Below are positions 42,349-50,339 of a stretch of 64,000 bases of DNA, piece after piece. Origin of the DNA: Pedobacter planticolens (GTDB lineage: Bacteria; Bacteroidota; Bacteroidia; Sphingobacteriales; Sphingobacteriaceae). Location of the stretch: assembly GCF_014172375.1 (NCBI RefSeq), contig NZ_WNXD01000002.1:496001-560000 (forward strand), in the 5' to 3' direction. Position numbers and translations under genes: made by a program. The notes under the pieces were generated by a model. That model was given only the letters and a program-made list of their open reading frames with translations, did no database searches and had not been told where the DNA came from. Positions within the stretch are counted from its first letter, which is position 1. Each line of letters begins with the position of its first letter.

Positions 42349-43254
42349 CTATTTTACTGCCGAAATTACTTTTAATACAGAAGGAATAACCTCTATTTCT
42401 AAATTTTTCCCCATAAAAAACGGCTCACCATCTAGGTGGATAGAATCTTCTTTCATTCTAGTGATTTTAATATTCTTCCCTCTAATAATTTCTATCATTT
42501 CAGATTTATCGGTAGTTGCCCGTACCATTTGATAAGCTAATATTGGTAATTTGTATAACGGAAAAGGTTTTACTATGCAAACATCTAATAATCCATCAGT
42601 TAAAGAAGATTTTGGTGAAATATATACGTTGTTGCCGTATTGAGATGAGTTTGCAATACTTACCACAAAGGCATCTCGAGTATAGCTCACTCCATCAATT
42701 TCTAGTTGATAGCTTTGAGGTTTATAAGCAATCATTTCCTTTAGCCCCATTTCAATGTATCCTTTTAGGCCTCTACGCTTATTCCCCGCAAATACTGCAC
42801 TAATATGAGCATCAAACCCCATTCCAGCCATATTAAAAAAGTATTTATTATTTAATTTGGCTGCGTCTATAATTTGGGTATCAAACGTATTAATTAATTG
42901 AATTGCTTTTTTAGAATCCATTGGGATTTTCAAAGACCTAGCTAAGCCATTACCAGAGCCGAAAGGGATTATGCCTAAAGTTTTGTTCAATTGCATTACT
43001 TTGGGCGCTACCTCATTAATAGTTCCATCTCCACCTACAGCTACAATTACATCAAAATTTTTATTAGCGGCTTCTTCGGCCAATTCTGCTGCATGACCAA
43101 TGTATTCGGTAAAACTATAATTTGGGTTAAATTTAGTTTTATCTAAATGAGCATCTATTAATCCAGGTATTTTCTGCTTTTTTTTACCGCCAGATATTGG
43201 ATTAATAATAAATAAGATGTTTTCTTTTGACAATTTATAAAGATTTGGTTGCAC
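42349..43254 (-). CDS. Diacylglycerol/lipid kinase family protein (YegS-like)
   Basis: The 301-residue protein has the DAGK catalytic domain: ILFIINPISGGKKKQ at the N-terminus, VIVAVGGDGTINEVAPKV (about 70-87) as the nucleotide-binding GGDGT loop, and LGIIPFGSGNGLARSL near 100. The C-terminal beta domain includes DGLLDVCIVKPFP and ends DSIHLDGEPFFMG. It probably phosphorylates a lipid or sphingoid base at the membrane; Sphingobacteriaceae make sphingolipids, so such a substrate is possible but unproven. It is divergent from metK. Confidence 0.9.
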   Translation of the reverse strand: MQPNLYKLSKENILFIINPISGGKKKQKIPGLIDAHLDKTKFNPNYSFTEYIGHAAELAEEAANKNFDVIVAVGGDGTINEVAPKVMQLNKTLGIIPFGSGNGLARSLKIPMDSKKAIQLINTFDTQIIDAAKLNNKYFFNMAGMGFDAHISAVFAGNKRRGLKGYIEMGLKEMIAYKPQSYQLEIDGVSYTRDAFVVSIANSSQYGNNVYISPKSSLTDGLLDVCIVKPFPLYKLPILAYQMVRATTDKSEMIEIIRGKNIKITRMKEDSIHLDGEPFFMGKNLEIEVIPSVLKVISAVK

Positions 43255-43270
43255 AAAATACCTGATATTT

Positions 43271-43301
43271 TTTGACTATTAATAATATAATAGTAATTTT
43301 G
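43271..43301 (+). promoter_or_regulatory. metK promoter
   Basis: TTTG at 43271-43274, 19 nt, then TAATTTTG at 43294-43301: both boxes match the Bacteroidota consensus. The start site would fall near 43308, just before the riboswitch. Confidence 0.75.
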
Positions 43302-43310
43302 CAGTGTTAA

Positions 43311-43379
43311 AAGTGGACTGATTTGCGATGCTATGAAATATTAGCGGGATTGCAACCACGTAAAAAAAAGTGCTAACCA
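43311..43379 (+). ncRNA. SAM-II-like riboswitch upstream of metK
   Basis: The leader carries the conserved SAM-II elements in order: GTGG (43313-43316), CTGATTTG (43318-43325), a variable insert that can form its own hairpin (GCTA with TAGC), TTGCAACCACGT (43350-43361) whose CCAC closes P1 with GTGG, an A-run, and GCTAACC (43372-43378). This matches the published aptamer pattern (UGAUUU...UUGCAA...GCUAA). AAGTG (43368-43372) could alternatively pair with CACTT (43386-43390), a possible switch. Binding of SAM would be expected to lower metK expression. Confidence 0.75.
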
Positions 43380-43462
43380 ATACCACACTTCATTTTACTG
43401 CCTGTTTACAGGATCAAAATCCATTTTACATAATAAGTTTATTTAAAATTTAATTATTTAAA

Positions 43463-44713
43463 ATGTCGTATTTATTTACATCAGAATCTGTATCTGAAGG
43501 TCATCCGGATAAAATTGCAGATCAAATTTCGGACGCATTAATTGATAACTTTTTAGCATTCGATAGCGAATCTAAAGTCGCGTGTGAAACTCTGGTTACT
43601 ACTGGCCAAGTTATTTTAGCAGGTGAGGTAAAATCTAAAACCTATTTAGATGTACAACAAATTGCTAGAGATGTAATCAGAAAAATTGGTTACACTAAAA
43701 GTGAATATATGTTTGAGGCAAATTCTTGTGGAATTTTATCAGCTATTCACGAACAATCTCAAGATATTAACCAAGGTGTAGATAGAACTACAAAAGAAGA
43801 GCAAGGTGCAGGCGACCAAGGAATGATGTTTGGTTATGCAACTAACGAAACTGAAAATTATATGCCGTTGGCTCTTGATTTATCTCATGCACTATTAATC
43901 GAATTGGCTAATTTAAGAAGAGAAAATGCTGAAATTACGTATTTGCGTCCTGATGCAAAATCTCAAGTAACTTTGGAATATTCTGACGACAATAAACCAC
44001 AACGAATTGACGCTATCGTAATCTCAACTCAACATGATGATTTTGATGAAGAGGCGACAATGCTGGCAAAAATTAAATCAGATTTAGTTTCCATTTTGAT
44101 TCCTAGAATTAAAGCAAAATATCCTCAATATGCTCATTTATTTAATGATCAAATCACCTATCATATTAACCCAACTGGGAAATTTGTAATTGGTGGTCCG
44201 CATGGCGATACCGGCTTAACAGGAAGAAAAATTATTGTTGATACGTATGGCGGAAAAGGTGCTCACGGTGGTGGCGCATTTTCTGGAAAAGATCCAAGTA
44301 AAGTGGATAGAAGTGCGGCTTATGCAACTCGTCATATCGCTAAAAACTTAGTTGCCGCAGGCATTGCTGATGAAATTTTAGTTCAAGTAAGCTATGCGAT
44401 TGGTGTTGCAAAACCAACTTCAATAAATGTGGTTACTTATGGTACTTCTAAAGTGAATTTAACCGATGGTGAAATCAGTAAGAAAGTAGAATCAATTTTT
44501 GATATGCGCCCTTATTTCATCGAGCAACGCTTAAAATTAAGAAACCCAATTTACAGTGAAACAGCTGCTTATGGACACATGGGACGTAAACCTGAAACGG
44601 TTACAAAAATCTTTAGAACACCTAACGGCGATGAAAAAACAGTTACTGTTGAATTATTTACTTGGGAGAAATTAGATTTTGTAGATAAAGTAAAAGCTGA
44701 ATTTGGTTTATAA
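43463..44713 (+). CDS. metK: S-adenosylmethionine synthetase
   Basis: The 416-residue enzyme makes SAM from ATP and methionine. Motifs: [22 protein letters not shown] at the N-terminus, [16 protein letters not shown] near 115, [24 protein letters not shown] near 237 and [19 protein letters not shown] near 270 (P-loop-like). Length is slightly above E. coli MetK (384) owing to a central insertion, as in Bacteroidota. It has its own promoter, a SAM-II-type leader and a strong terminator, so its expression is likely feedback-controlled by SAM. Confidence 0.98.
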   Translation: MSYLFTSESVSEGHPDKIADQISDALIDNFLAFDSESKVACETLVTTGQVILAGEVKSKTYLDVQQIARDVIRKIGYTKSEYMFEANSCGILSAIHEQSQDINQGVDRTTKEEQGAGDQGMMFGYATNETENYMPLALDLSHALLIELANLRRENAEITYLRPDAKSQVTLEYSDDNKPQRIDAIVISTQHDDFDEEATMLAKIKSDLVSILIPRIKAKYPQYAHLFNDQITYHINPTGKFVIGGPHGDTGLTGRKIIVDTYGGKGAHGGGAFSGKDPSKVDRSAAYATRHIAKNLVAAGIADEILVQVSYAIGVAKPTSINVVTYGTSKVNLTDGEISKKVESIFDMRPYFIEQRLKLRNPIYSETAAYGHMGRKPETVTKIFRTPNGDEKTVTVELFTWEKLDFVDKVKAEFGL

Positions 44714-44734
44714 TCAAATACTGAATTAATGCAT

Positions 44735-44771
44735 AAAAAGCCTTCCGATTTTAAAATTGGAAGGCTTTTTT
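44735..44771. terminator. Bidirectional terminator between metK and exbD
   Basis: AAAAAGCCTTCC and GGAAGGCTTTTT form a perfect stem around an A/T loop, flanked by A- and T-runs. It serves the convergent metK and exbD genes. Confidence 0.9.
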
Positions 44772-44772
44772 G

Positions 44773-45309
44773 CTATATACCCTTTGCTTTCATGAATGTT
44801 TTCTCTTGATCTGCGATATACTTATCATCTATTGCATAGGATTTAATATCAGAAATATTCATCTCATCAATTATATCTACAAAATTCTTATAGTTTGAAG
44901 TATTAGTAGGTTTGATAATTACCAGCATTTGTTTTTCTCGATCGCTAGTATGAGTTTTGGCTACCATTAATTTATTCGAAAGAATTTGCTTTTTGATCGT
45001 GGTCAAATTAATCATCTGCATTGTTGCATTTTTTGCCTCGCCCATATAATAAACTGCTTGGTTATTTTTACCTAAAAGAATGGTCATTGTTCGTGATGCA
45101 GGGAAATCTACAAAGTCGATTGGTTGCTTCTGGGGTACTGGTTTAGCGATTTCTAAAGCTTTCATTTTAGACAATGATGTAGTCAGCATAAAGAAAGTTA
45201 TCAATAGAAAAGCTAAGTCTACCATTGCAGTTAAATCTACGCTTGGGAGTGGTTTTTTGGTTCTTCCTTTTACAGCCTTGCCGTTTTGTGGAATGCTAAG
45301 TGTTGCCAT
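44773..45309 (-). CDS. Stand-alone ExbD/TolR family protein
   Basis: The 178-residue protein has the ExbD layout: a basic N-terminus, VDLTAMVDLAFLLITFFMLTTSLSK with the coupling Asp, then a periplasmic domain with RTMTILLGKNNQAVYYMGEAK. It is a clear paralogue of the protein at 37734-38276, sharing the membrane segment almost exactly. There is no exbB or tonB beside it, so it may exchange into the main complex or serve an ExbB encoded elsewhere. Confidence 0.9.
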   Translation of the reverse strand: MATLSIPQNGKAVKGRTKKPLPSVDLTAMVDLAFLLITFFMLTTSLSKMKALEIAKPVPQKQPIDFVDFPASRTMTILLGKNNQAVYYMGEAKNATMQMINLTTIKKQILSNKLMVAKTHTSDREKQMLVIIKPTNTSNYKNFVDIIDEMNISDIKSYAIDDKYIADQEKTFMKAKGI

Positions 45310-45354
45310 CTTGTTTTAAGTTTTAAACAGGATGTTTTTTATCCTCAAATTGCA

Positions 45355-45386
45355 TAAAAAAAGCGATTAAATTTCCTCAATCGCTT
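45355..45386 (-). terminator. Terminator of sodC
   Basis: AAGCGATT (45361-45368) pairs perfectly with AATCGCTT (45379-45386), and a T-run follows on the minus strand. It lies 20 nt past the sodC stop. Confidence 0.85.
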
Positions 45387-45405
45387 AATATAGGGCTTGA
45401 TATAT

Positions 45406-45933
45406 TTATTTCACTGCTTCAATAACTCCACATCCAACTCTTGGCCCAGAATTACCAGTAGGCTGGGTTGTATAATCATCAGTTCCTCCATGCACAATAA
45501 TTCCTCTTCCAATTATATTTTTAGCATCATTGGCAATAATACTCCATCGATCTGTACTTATAGAAATTGTTCCATGGCCTTTATTATCCAACTTTATGTT
45601 GCCAATATCTCCAGAATGGTAAGCAGCTGAACCCCATTTACCATGCACTTCATTAGTTGGATTCCAATGACCATGAGCATTCTCTCCCATATTACCACAA
45701 TCTCCATGTTCATGAAAATGTACCGCTACTGTGCTATCTGCTCTTTCAGGAAAATTAATCTCTAAATCCATTTTCATTTTTCCATCTGGTAAGCTATAAA
45801 ATTTTGCCACGCCAATTGGTTTGTTCGTTGAAGTTGTGTTAAGTATAGCCTGAGCAACTTCTTTTACCGTACTGGTGCAAGAACTTAATGCAATACCTAG
45901 GCAAAGTCCTGCTAACATCAAATATTTTTTCAT
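45406..45933 (-). CDS. sodC: Cu/Zn superoxide dismutase lipoprotein
   Basis: The 175-residue protein has a lipobox in IALSSC (Cys at about 19), so it should be a membrane-anchored periplasmic or surface protein. The SOD fold shows VHFHEHGDCG with copper-binding histidines, NAHGHWNPTNEVHG with zinc ligands, and the C-terminal IIVHGGTDDYTTQPTGNSGPRVGCGVI. The second Cys and Arg of the active site are present. It removes superoxide outside the cytoplasm. It is monocistronic. Confidence 0.95.
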   Translation of the reverse strand: MKKYLMLAGLCLGIALSSCTSTVKEVAQAILNTTSTNKPIGVAKFYSLPDGKMKMDLEINFPERADSTVAVHFHEHGDCGNMGENAHGHWNPTNEVHGKWGSAAYHSGDIGNIKLDNKGHGTISISTDRWSIIANDAKNIIGRGIIVHGGTDDYTTQPTGNSGPRVGCGVIEAVK

Positions 45934-46065
45934 ATCAATTATTAGTTAAAGTCAAATCAACAACAAATACTTTAAAACTTTGGTTTTTAATAGTTTCCAA
46001 ATAATCTATCGAAATAAAAAACCAATTATCACAACCGTTGTTCTATCCATATAAAATTAACAATC

Positions 46066-46413
46066 ATGGAACAGCCAGTAGAAATGAACACTTTAAGTCA
46101 AGTTTTAGAGAAATTAAGACTTAAAGGAAAAGACAATGAAATTAGAATGTCTGATCATGGAAAAATGCAATCGGCCAATTTCAATAAAATATATACACCC
46201 GAAGATTTAACAGTTGTAAAAACCTATCGCTTTGAAGGCATGTCTGATCCAGCAGATAGTTCTGTGCTTTATTTAGTTGAAGATAAGGATAAAAACATAG
46301 GTTATATTTTAGATGCTTATGGTATTTATTCTGATAATGAAGGTTCAACATTTGATGATTTTCTGAAGAAAATCCCCGTTGCAGATCGCGATGAGCAAGA
46401 GCTTTTTAGCTAG
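46066..46413 (+). CDS. Conserved small protein of Bacteroidota, unknown function
   Basis: The 115-residue protein contains YRFEGMSDPADSSVLYLVEDKDKNIGYILDAYGIYSD, quoted here only to show the FEGMxDPxDSS and DAYGxY blocks. These mark a small family often labelled phosphoribosylpyrophosphate synthetase in databases. It has none of the real Prs motifs and is much too short, so that name should not be used. The N-terminal half is basic and helical (LSQVLEKLRLKGKDNE). It stands alone upstream of the LacI gene. Function is unknown. Confidence 0.75.
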   Translation: MEQPVEMNTLSQVLEKLRLKGKDNEIRMSDHGKMQSANFNKIYTPEDLTVVKTYRFEGMSDPADSSVLYLVEDKDKNIGYILDAYGIYSDNEGSTFDDFLKKIPVADRDEQELFS

Positions 46414-46446
46414 CTTTAGGTAGTGTTTTTTAAAACTAATTTAACA

Positions 46447-46456
46447 CAAACGTTTG
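46447..46456. promoter_or_regulatory. LacI-type operator upstream of the lacI-family gene
   Basis: CAAACGTTTG is a perfect 10-bp palindrome with the central CG typical of LacI/GalR operators. The same 13-nt string CAAACGTTTGATA occurs at 49021. It lies just upstream of the regulator's own promoter. Confidence 0.65.
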
Positions 46457-46460
46457 ATAT

Positions 46461-46490
46461 TTTGTATTGCATATAAAATAGTTATCTTCG
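46461..46490 (+). promoter_or_regulatory. Candidate promoter of the lacI-family gene
   Basis: TTTG (46461-46464), 18 nt, TATCTTCG (46483-46490; 7 of 8 to TAnnTTTG), ending 25 nt before the ATG. The operator at 46447 lies immediately upstream of the -33 box. Confidence 0.5.
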
Positions 46491-46515
46491 GAAAGCCGTT
46501 TGGCACAATAAACCG

Positions 46516-47538
46516 ATGATAAAGAAACCTATTACCATTAAAGAAATTGCAAAAAAGCTCGATTTGTCTATTTCAACTGTTTCTAGAGCATTACATGGTC
46601 ATCCAAGCATTAGCTTAAGCACTCAGCAAAAAGTTAAGCAAATGGCCAAGGAAATGGAGTATGAGCCCAATCAAACGGCTATCTTTTTCCAAAAGGGAAA
46701 AACCTTTACCATAGGAGTAATTTTACCCGAGCTAGCTGAAGCATTTTTTGCATCTGCAATTAGTGCAATTGAAGATATTGCGTATAAGAAAAACTATACA
46801 GTGTTATTAGCTCAATCTCATGATGATGAAGAAAGGGAAAAGCAACTAGTAGATAAAATGAAAAACCATAGAATTGATGGTTTATTAGTTTCTGTCGCTA
46901 AAACAACTGCTAATTTTGATCATTTTGAATTACTAAGGAAACATCAAATTCCTGTTGTATTTTTTGATCGAATTCCTCCAATTAAAAATATCCACTATGT
47001 GGCTTGTAATATAGAAACGGGCAGTATTGAAGCTGTTAACTTTTTATTAAAGAGAGGACATCGTAGCATTGGGTTAATAAATGGTCCAAACACACTTGTT
47101 GCCAGTGGACAAAGAAAAGAAGGTTATATTAAAGCATTATATAAAAATAGGTTAAAGTTTGATCCTACTTTAATTGTAGACTGCGATTTAACTGAAGCTG
47201 GCACTAAAGCAGCTTTAGAAACTTTATTAAATCACAAACGCAAACCAACTGCTATTGTTACGTTTAACGACTATGTATCGGCATTTGCTATTAAATCTTT
47301 AAGGCGTTTAAATTTAAACCTTGATCAGGAAATTGAATTTGTAAGCTATGCTAATTCTTCGATTATTGGTTTTATGGAGCATCCGCCAGTAGCTTCGGTT
47401 GAACAGTTTCCTGCTATACAAGGGCAAAAAGCAATTGATACGCTGTTGGATCTATTAAATAGTGACGAGAATGAAGAAACCCAAGGCTATTATAAAACAA
47501 TTATTGAATCTCAGCTTGTTGAAAGCCATAAAGATTAA
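46516..47538 (+). CDS. LacI/GalR family transcriptional regulator
   Basis: The 340-residue protein has an N-terminal LacI helix-turn-helix (TIKEIAKKLDLSISTVSRALHGHPSISLS, quoted in part, residues 6 on) with the hinge helix near 50. A periplasmic-binding-protein-like sensor domain follows (FTIGVILPELAEAFFASAISAIEDIA, ... FDRIPPI ... VEQFPAIQGQKAIDTLLDLL). It should bind a sugar or derivative. An identical palindrome lies before its own gene and in front of the neighbouring oxidoreductase, pointing to autoregulation and local control. The genes converge on a shared terminator. Confidence 0.94.
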   Translation: MIKKPITIKEIAKKLDLSISTVSRALHGHPSISLSTQQKVKQMAKEMEYEPNQTAIFFQKGKTFTIGVILPELAEAFFASAISAIEDIAYKKNYTVLLAQSHDDEEREKQLVDKMKNHRIDGLLVSVAKTTANFDHFELLRKHQIPVVFFDRIPPIKNIHYVACNIETGSIEAVNFLLKRGHRSIGLINGPNTLVASGQRKEGYIKALYKNRLKFDPTLIVDCDLTEAGTKAALETLLNHKRKPTAIVTFNDYVSAFAIKSLRRLNLNLDQEIEFVSYANSSIIGFMEHPPVASVEQFPAIQGQKAIDTLLDLLNSDENEETQGYYKTIIESQLVESHKD

Positions 47539-47540
47539 AT

Positions 47541-47575
47541 AAAAAAGGCTGAAATTTCTTTCAGCCTCCTTAAAA
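47541..47575. terminator. Bidirectional terminator between lacI-family and Gfo/Idh genes
   Basis: AGGCTGAAA (47547-47555) pairs with TTTCAGCCT (47559-47567), flanked by an A-run and a T/A-rich 3' side. It serves both convergent genes. Confidence 0.85.
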
Positions 47576-47578
47576 ATC

Positions 47579-48928
47579 TTAAAACCCACTATCGTCAAGT
47601 GCGAATGTGTTTTTTCTATCTTTCCATTTACCTTTTGTAAAATCTGGAAACTCTTGCGGCTTGTTTCCTTCTTTTAAAGATTTTGTAGATAAAGGTGTAA
47701 TTACACTCATGGTTACAGAATCATAAACATCTATTGGCGTTTGTCTTTTGGCTTTTACCGCTTGAATAAATCCATTAAATACAAACCAATCCATACCACC
47801 GTGACCAGCACCTAAGGCATCTTTTTCGTATTTTTTCCAAACTGGATGATCATACTTATCAAACCATTCTTTTACTGGTTCCCACGCATCATTCTTTTTT
47901 GCTTGTTTTTCAATATATATTGATTTAGCAACATCCATCCAAATACCTTCCGTTCCTTGCACTCTAAATCCTAATGAATAAGGTCTTGGCAAATGTGTAT
48001 CATGAGATAATAAAACGGTTTCGCCATTGGCACAATTAATTAACGTAGAAGTTACATCCCCATTTTTATAATTGATTTTTGAATTTGGATGACCTGGTGA
48101 AAGATCATTTACATAGCTCGCTAAACCGCGTGCTTTAGAACTAAAAGACACTAAATTAGTAAATCTGTTTCCTCTATTAATGTTTGCATACTGCATTACT
48201 GGACCCGCACCGTGAGTTGGGTACAAATCTCCATCTTGATCAATGTTAAATTGAGTACGCCATTGTGCTTCACTTAGTGCCTTAGGGCCATATTCTACAC
48301 CTCCGCCATAATAATCCTTACCATTATTAAATAGTACGTTTCTTAAGTTATGTTGGTAACCACCTTCTAAGTGAACAAGTTCTCCGAAAACTCCTTGTCT
48401 AACCATATTTAACACCGCCATTACATCTCTGCGATAGCAAACGTTTTCTAAAGTAGAGTATGGTACGCCTGTTTTTTCTGAAGTTTTTACAATATCCCAG
48501 TGCTCTTCAACAGTTAAACCTGCAACTACCTCACAACCCACATATTTACCAGCATTCATTGCGTATATAGCTTGCGAATGGTGAAATTGCCATGGTGTAG
48601 CGATAATTACTGCATCTATATCTTTTCTGTCTAATAAAGCTTTGTATGCGTCAATTCCGCCAGTATATTCTTTAGCAGCTGGTCTGCCAGATTTGGCAAT
48701 AAATGATCTACATACTTTTAACGAGCTTTCTTGTGTATCGCAAATGGCCACAATTTCTACGTCATCTCTTAATACACCTTCGCTAATGTGACTCATTCCT
48801 CTTGCTCCAACGCCAATGTAGCCTAATCTTACTCTCCCGTTATCTTTTGCAAATAAAGTTCCGGTAGGTAAAATACTTATGCCTGCAGCAGCAAGAGCAC
48901 CATTTTTAATAAAATCTCTTCTTTCCAT
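47579..48928 (-). CDS. Gfo/Idh/MocA family oxidoreductase with Tat-type leader
   Basis: The 449-residue protein begins MERRDFIKNGALAAAGISILP, a twin-arginine leader, so it is probably exported folded. The Rossmann motif is RLGYIGVGARGMSHI (about 33-47), followed by AICDTQESSLKV, DAVIIATPWQFHHSQAI and VGCEVVAGLTVEEHW. The C-terminal half has the alpha/beta domain with GAGHGGMDWFVFNGFIQAV. Exported members include NAD-dependent glycosidases (GH109 type) and sugar dehydrogenases; the substrate is not clear. The operator shared with the LacI gene is about 93 nt upstream. Confidence 0.9.
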   Translation of the reverse strand: MERRDFIKNGALAAAGISILPTGTLFAKDNGRVRLGYIGVGARGMSHISEGVLRDDVEIVAICDTQESSLKVCRSFIAKSGRPAAKEYTGGIDAYKALLDRKDIDAVIIATPWQFHHSQAIYAMNAGKYVGCEVVAGLTVEEHWDIVKTSEKTGVPYSTLENVCYRRDVMAVLNMVRQGVFGELVHLEGGYQHNLRNVLFNNGKDYYGGGVEYGPKALSEAQWRTQFNIDQDGDLYPTHGAGPVMQYANINRGNRFTNLVSFSSKARGLASYVNDLSPGHPNSKINYKNGDVTSTLINCANGETVLLSHDTHLPRPYSLGFRVQGTEGIWMDVAKSIYIEKQAKKNDAWEPVKEWFDKYDHPVWKKYEKDALGAGHGGMDWFVFNGFIQAVKAKRQTPIDVYDSVTMSVITPLSTKSLKEGNKPQEFPDFTKGKWKDRKNTFALDDSGF

Positions 48929-49020
48929 TTTGTGTTTTTGGTTTCAGGTTGTTTTCAATTTACTTGTAAAGTATAAAAAATACCCTTTTATGCCATAGAA
49001 ATATCATGATTTACACAACG

Positions 49021-49030
49021 CAAACGTTTG
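49021..49030. promoter_or_regulatory. Second copy of the LacI-type operator
   Basis: CAAACGTTTG, identical to 46447-46456 and followed by the same ATA. It lies between the divergent Gfo/Idh gene and the small gene at 49083. Its TTTG could also serve as the -33 box for the plus strand (18 nt to TAACTTAG at 49049-49056). Confidence 0.65.
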
Positions 49031-49082
49031 ATAATCTGCACAAATACCTAACTTAGTGTTAATTTTATCTGATCATCCAAAT

Positions 49083-49502
49083 ATGTGGACTTGTCCTTTA
49101 TGCAATCAACCTTTTAAGAATACAAATCAAATTCACTATTGTGGAAATAACACGATTGGCGATTTTCTTAATGGAAAAAGCGATACAACAGTTGATTTAT
49201 TCCATCATTTTATATTGAAGTATAAAGAAATTGGAGATATAAAATTGCAAGCCACAAAATCTATGATTGCCATAGTAGCTGATAAGCGATTTGCTTATAT
49301 CATTAAATTAGGAAAAGATTTTATTGATATTGTATTTCCTTTTAAAGAACCTTTTGAAGATAATTTTTGTTTTCGTAAGATAGCTTTAGTGCCAGGAAGT
49401 AATGATTTCAATCATCATTTAAGACTTTATTTTATAGAAGATGTAAATGAGGAAGTCTTAGTATTTATGAAAAAAGCCTATTTAAATGGAAAAAACGTAT
49501 GA
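49083..49502 (+). CDS. DUF5655-like small protein with N-terminal zinc-ribbon motif
   Basis: The protein is 139 residues from ATG 49083; a GTG at 49056 would add nine residues but overlaps the likely -7 box. It opens MWTCPLCNQPFKNTNQIHYCG, with a CxxC pair and a later Cys that may bind zinc, then DFLNGKSDTTVDLFHHF, the pattern of DUF5655-type proteins, and a beta-rich remainder. Function unknown. Its last 17 nt overlap the next gene, implying coupled translation. Confidence 0.7.
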   Translation: MWTCPLCNQPFKNTNQIHYCGNNTIGDFLNGKSDTTVDLFHHFILKYKEIGDIKLQATKSMIAIVADKRFAYIIKLGKDFIDIVFPFKEPFEDNFCFRKIALVPGSNDFNHHLRLYFIEDVNEEVLVFMKKAYLNGKNV

Positions 49503-49908
49503 GCTGAGTGGATGCAAATTAGTAGTTGTTTTTAAGAATCAGCTGATCAGAATAAAAAAACCAAAAGCATTACAAAAATTTCTGACTACCGATATCGAAC
49601 AACGTTCGGAAGTATTAGTTAATAGTATCAAAATAGATTATTTAAGTCTTTTTGGGAAGGAATTAGCAATCTCTAACGATTCGTTAATTATAGAGATATG
49701 GGCGCATGTGTATGCTAGTTATTTTGCTAAGGCGATGAAAAATTTAATTAGCCTAAAGTTAGTTGAAGAAGCTGCAGACTTTATTATTAAGCGGAGCGAT
49801 ATTATTGATTGCGGCGAAAGCGAAATAGACAGCAACAGAAAATTTTGGGATATACTAGCGAATTTCAAAGGCGTGATCTTAACCTTTTTGCCAAAGCGAC
49901 TACTCTAA
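49486..49908 (+). CDS. Hypothetical protein coupled to the DUF5655-like gene
   Basis: The 140-residue soluble protein has no motif I recognise. It starts with a beta-rich stretch (YELSGCKLVVVFKNQLIRIKKPKAL) and continues as mostly helical sequence with SLIIEIWAHVYASYFAKAMKNLISLKLVEEAADFI. It overlaps the upstream gene by 17 nt in another frame. Codon use looks like that of neighbouring genes, so it is probably real. Pairing with the DUF5655-like protein suggests a shared function, not known. Confidence 0.65.
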   Translation: MEKTYELSGCKLVVVFKNQLIRIKKPKALQKFLTTDIEQRSEVLVNSIKIDYLSLFGKELAISNDSLIIEIWAHVYASYFAKAMKNLISLKLVEEAADFIIKRSDIIDCGESEIDSNRKFWDILANFKGVILTFLPKRLL

Positions 49909-49986
49909 TTGTACCAAGTTAATACTTAGTTCGATACTAGTTTATCTCTAATTCAGATTCATTACACCAAACAGTCGGAGTTGCGT

Positions 49987-50031
49987 CGGGGTTGGTTCGG
50001 ATTCAATTGTCACAAGTCCGAACCAACCCCG
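49987..50031. repeat. Perfect 15-bp inverted repeat, GC-rich
   Basis: CGGGGTTGGTTCGGA (49987-50001) and its exact complement TCCGAACCAACCCCG (50017-50031) enclose a 15-nt loop. A third degenerate AACTAACCCCGTC copy follows at 50032-50044. Base composition differs sharply from the flanks. There is no T-run, so it looks more like a mobile palindromic unit than a terminator. Confidence 0.8.
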
Positions 50032-50311
50032 AACTAACCCCGTCTAAAGCCCGTTTCAAGACAAGGTCATTTTTGACCCATTTTAAATCTCAAACTGAAT
50101 TAGGTGAACAGTTCGAAAAGTGTATAAAGGTTTTTTTCATTGTCCTTTCCTAACCATATTGCTTGAAAGATATAGGGCGCCAATAACCTTCTACATCACT
50201 AGGCTTCAAAAGGATCTAGGCTTTGCTTACAAAAACAAAAAACTCTTCTATTATTTTTTTGTTTGATAGACTTCTATTATCAAAGAGATTGAAATAGCCT
50301 TAGAATCAAAA

Positions 50312-50335
50312 AAGCCTCAACTTTCGTTAAGGCTT
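50312..50335 (-). terminator. Terminator of tRNA-Asp
   Basis: AAGCCT/AGGCTT with an inner AAC/GTT pairing around TTTC, followed on the minus strand by TTTTTT. It lies 4 nt after the tRNA. Confidence 0.75.
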
Positions 50336-50339
50336 CTTG

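Larger units (their letters stand above)
49909..50339. other. Long intergenic region with palindromic repeats
   Basis: These 431 bases carry no convincing gene. They contain a GC-rich inverted repeat at 49987-50031, a small GGTCA/TGACC hairpin at 50065-50078, and the tRNA terminator at 50312-50335. The stretch 50110-50300 is A/T-rich, with nothing recognised. Confidence 0.6.

Noticed and set aside
43311..43379. SAM-I (S-box) riboswitch or a T-box
   Set aside because: No GATGAAACCGGCAACC-type core or kink-turn is present; motif order fits SAM-II instead.
46066..46413. PRPP synthetase
   Set aside because: The protein is about a third of the needed length and lacks the PRPP-binding and flexible-loop motifs.
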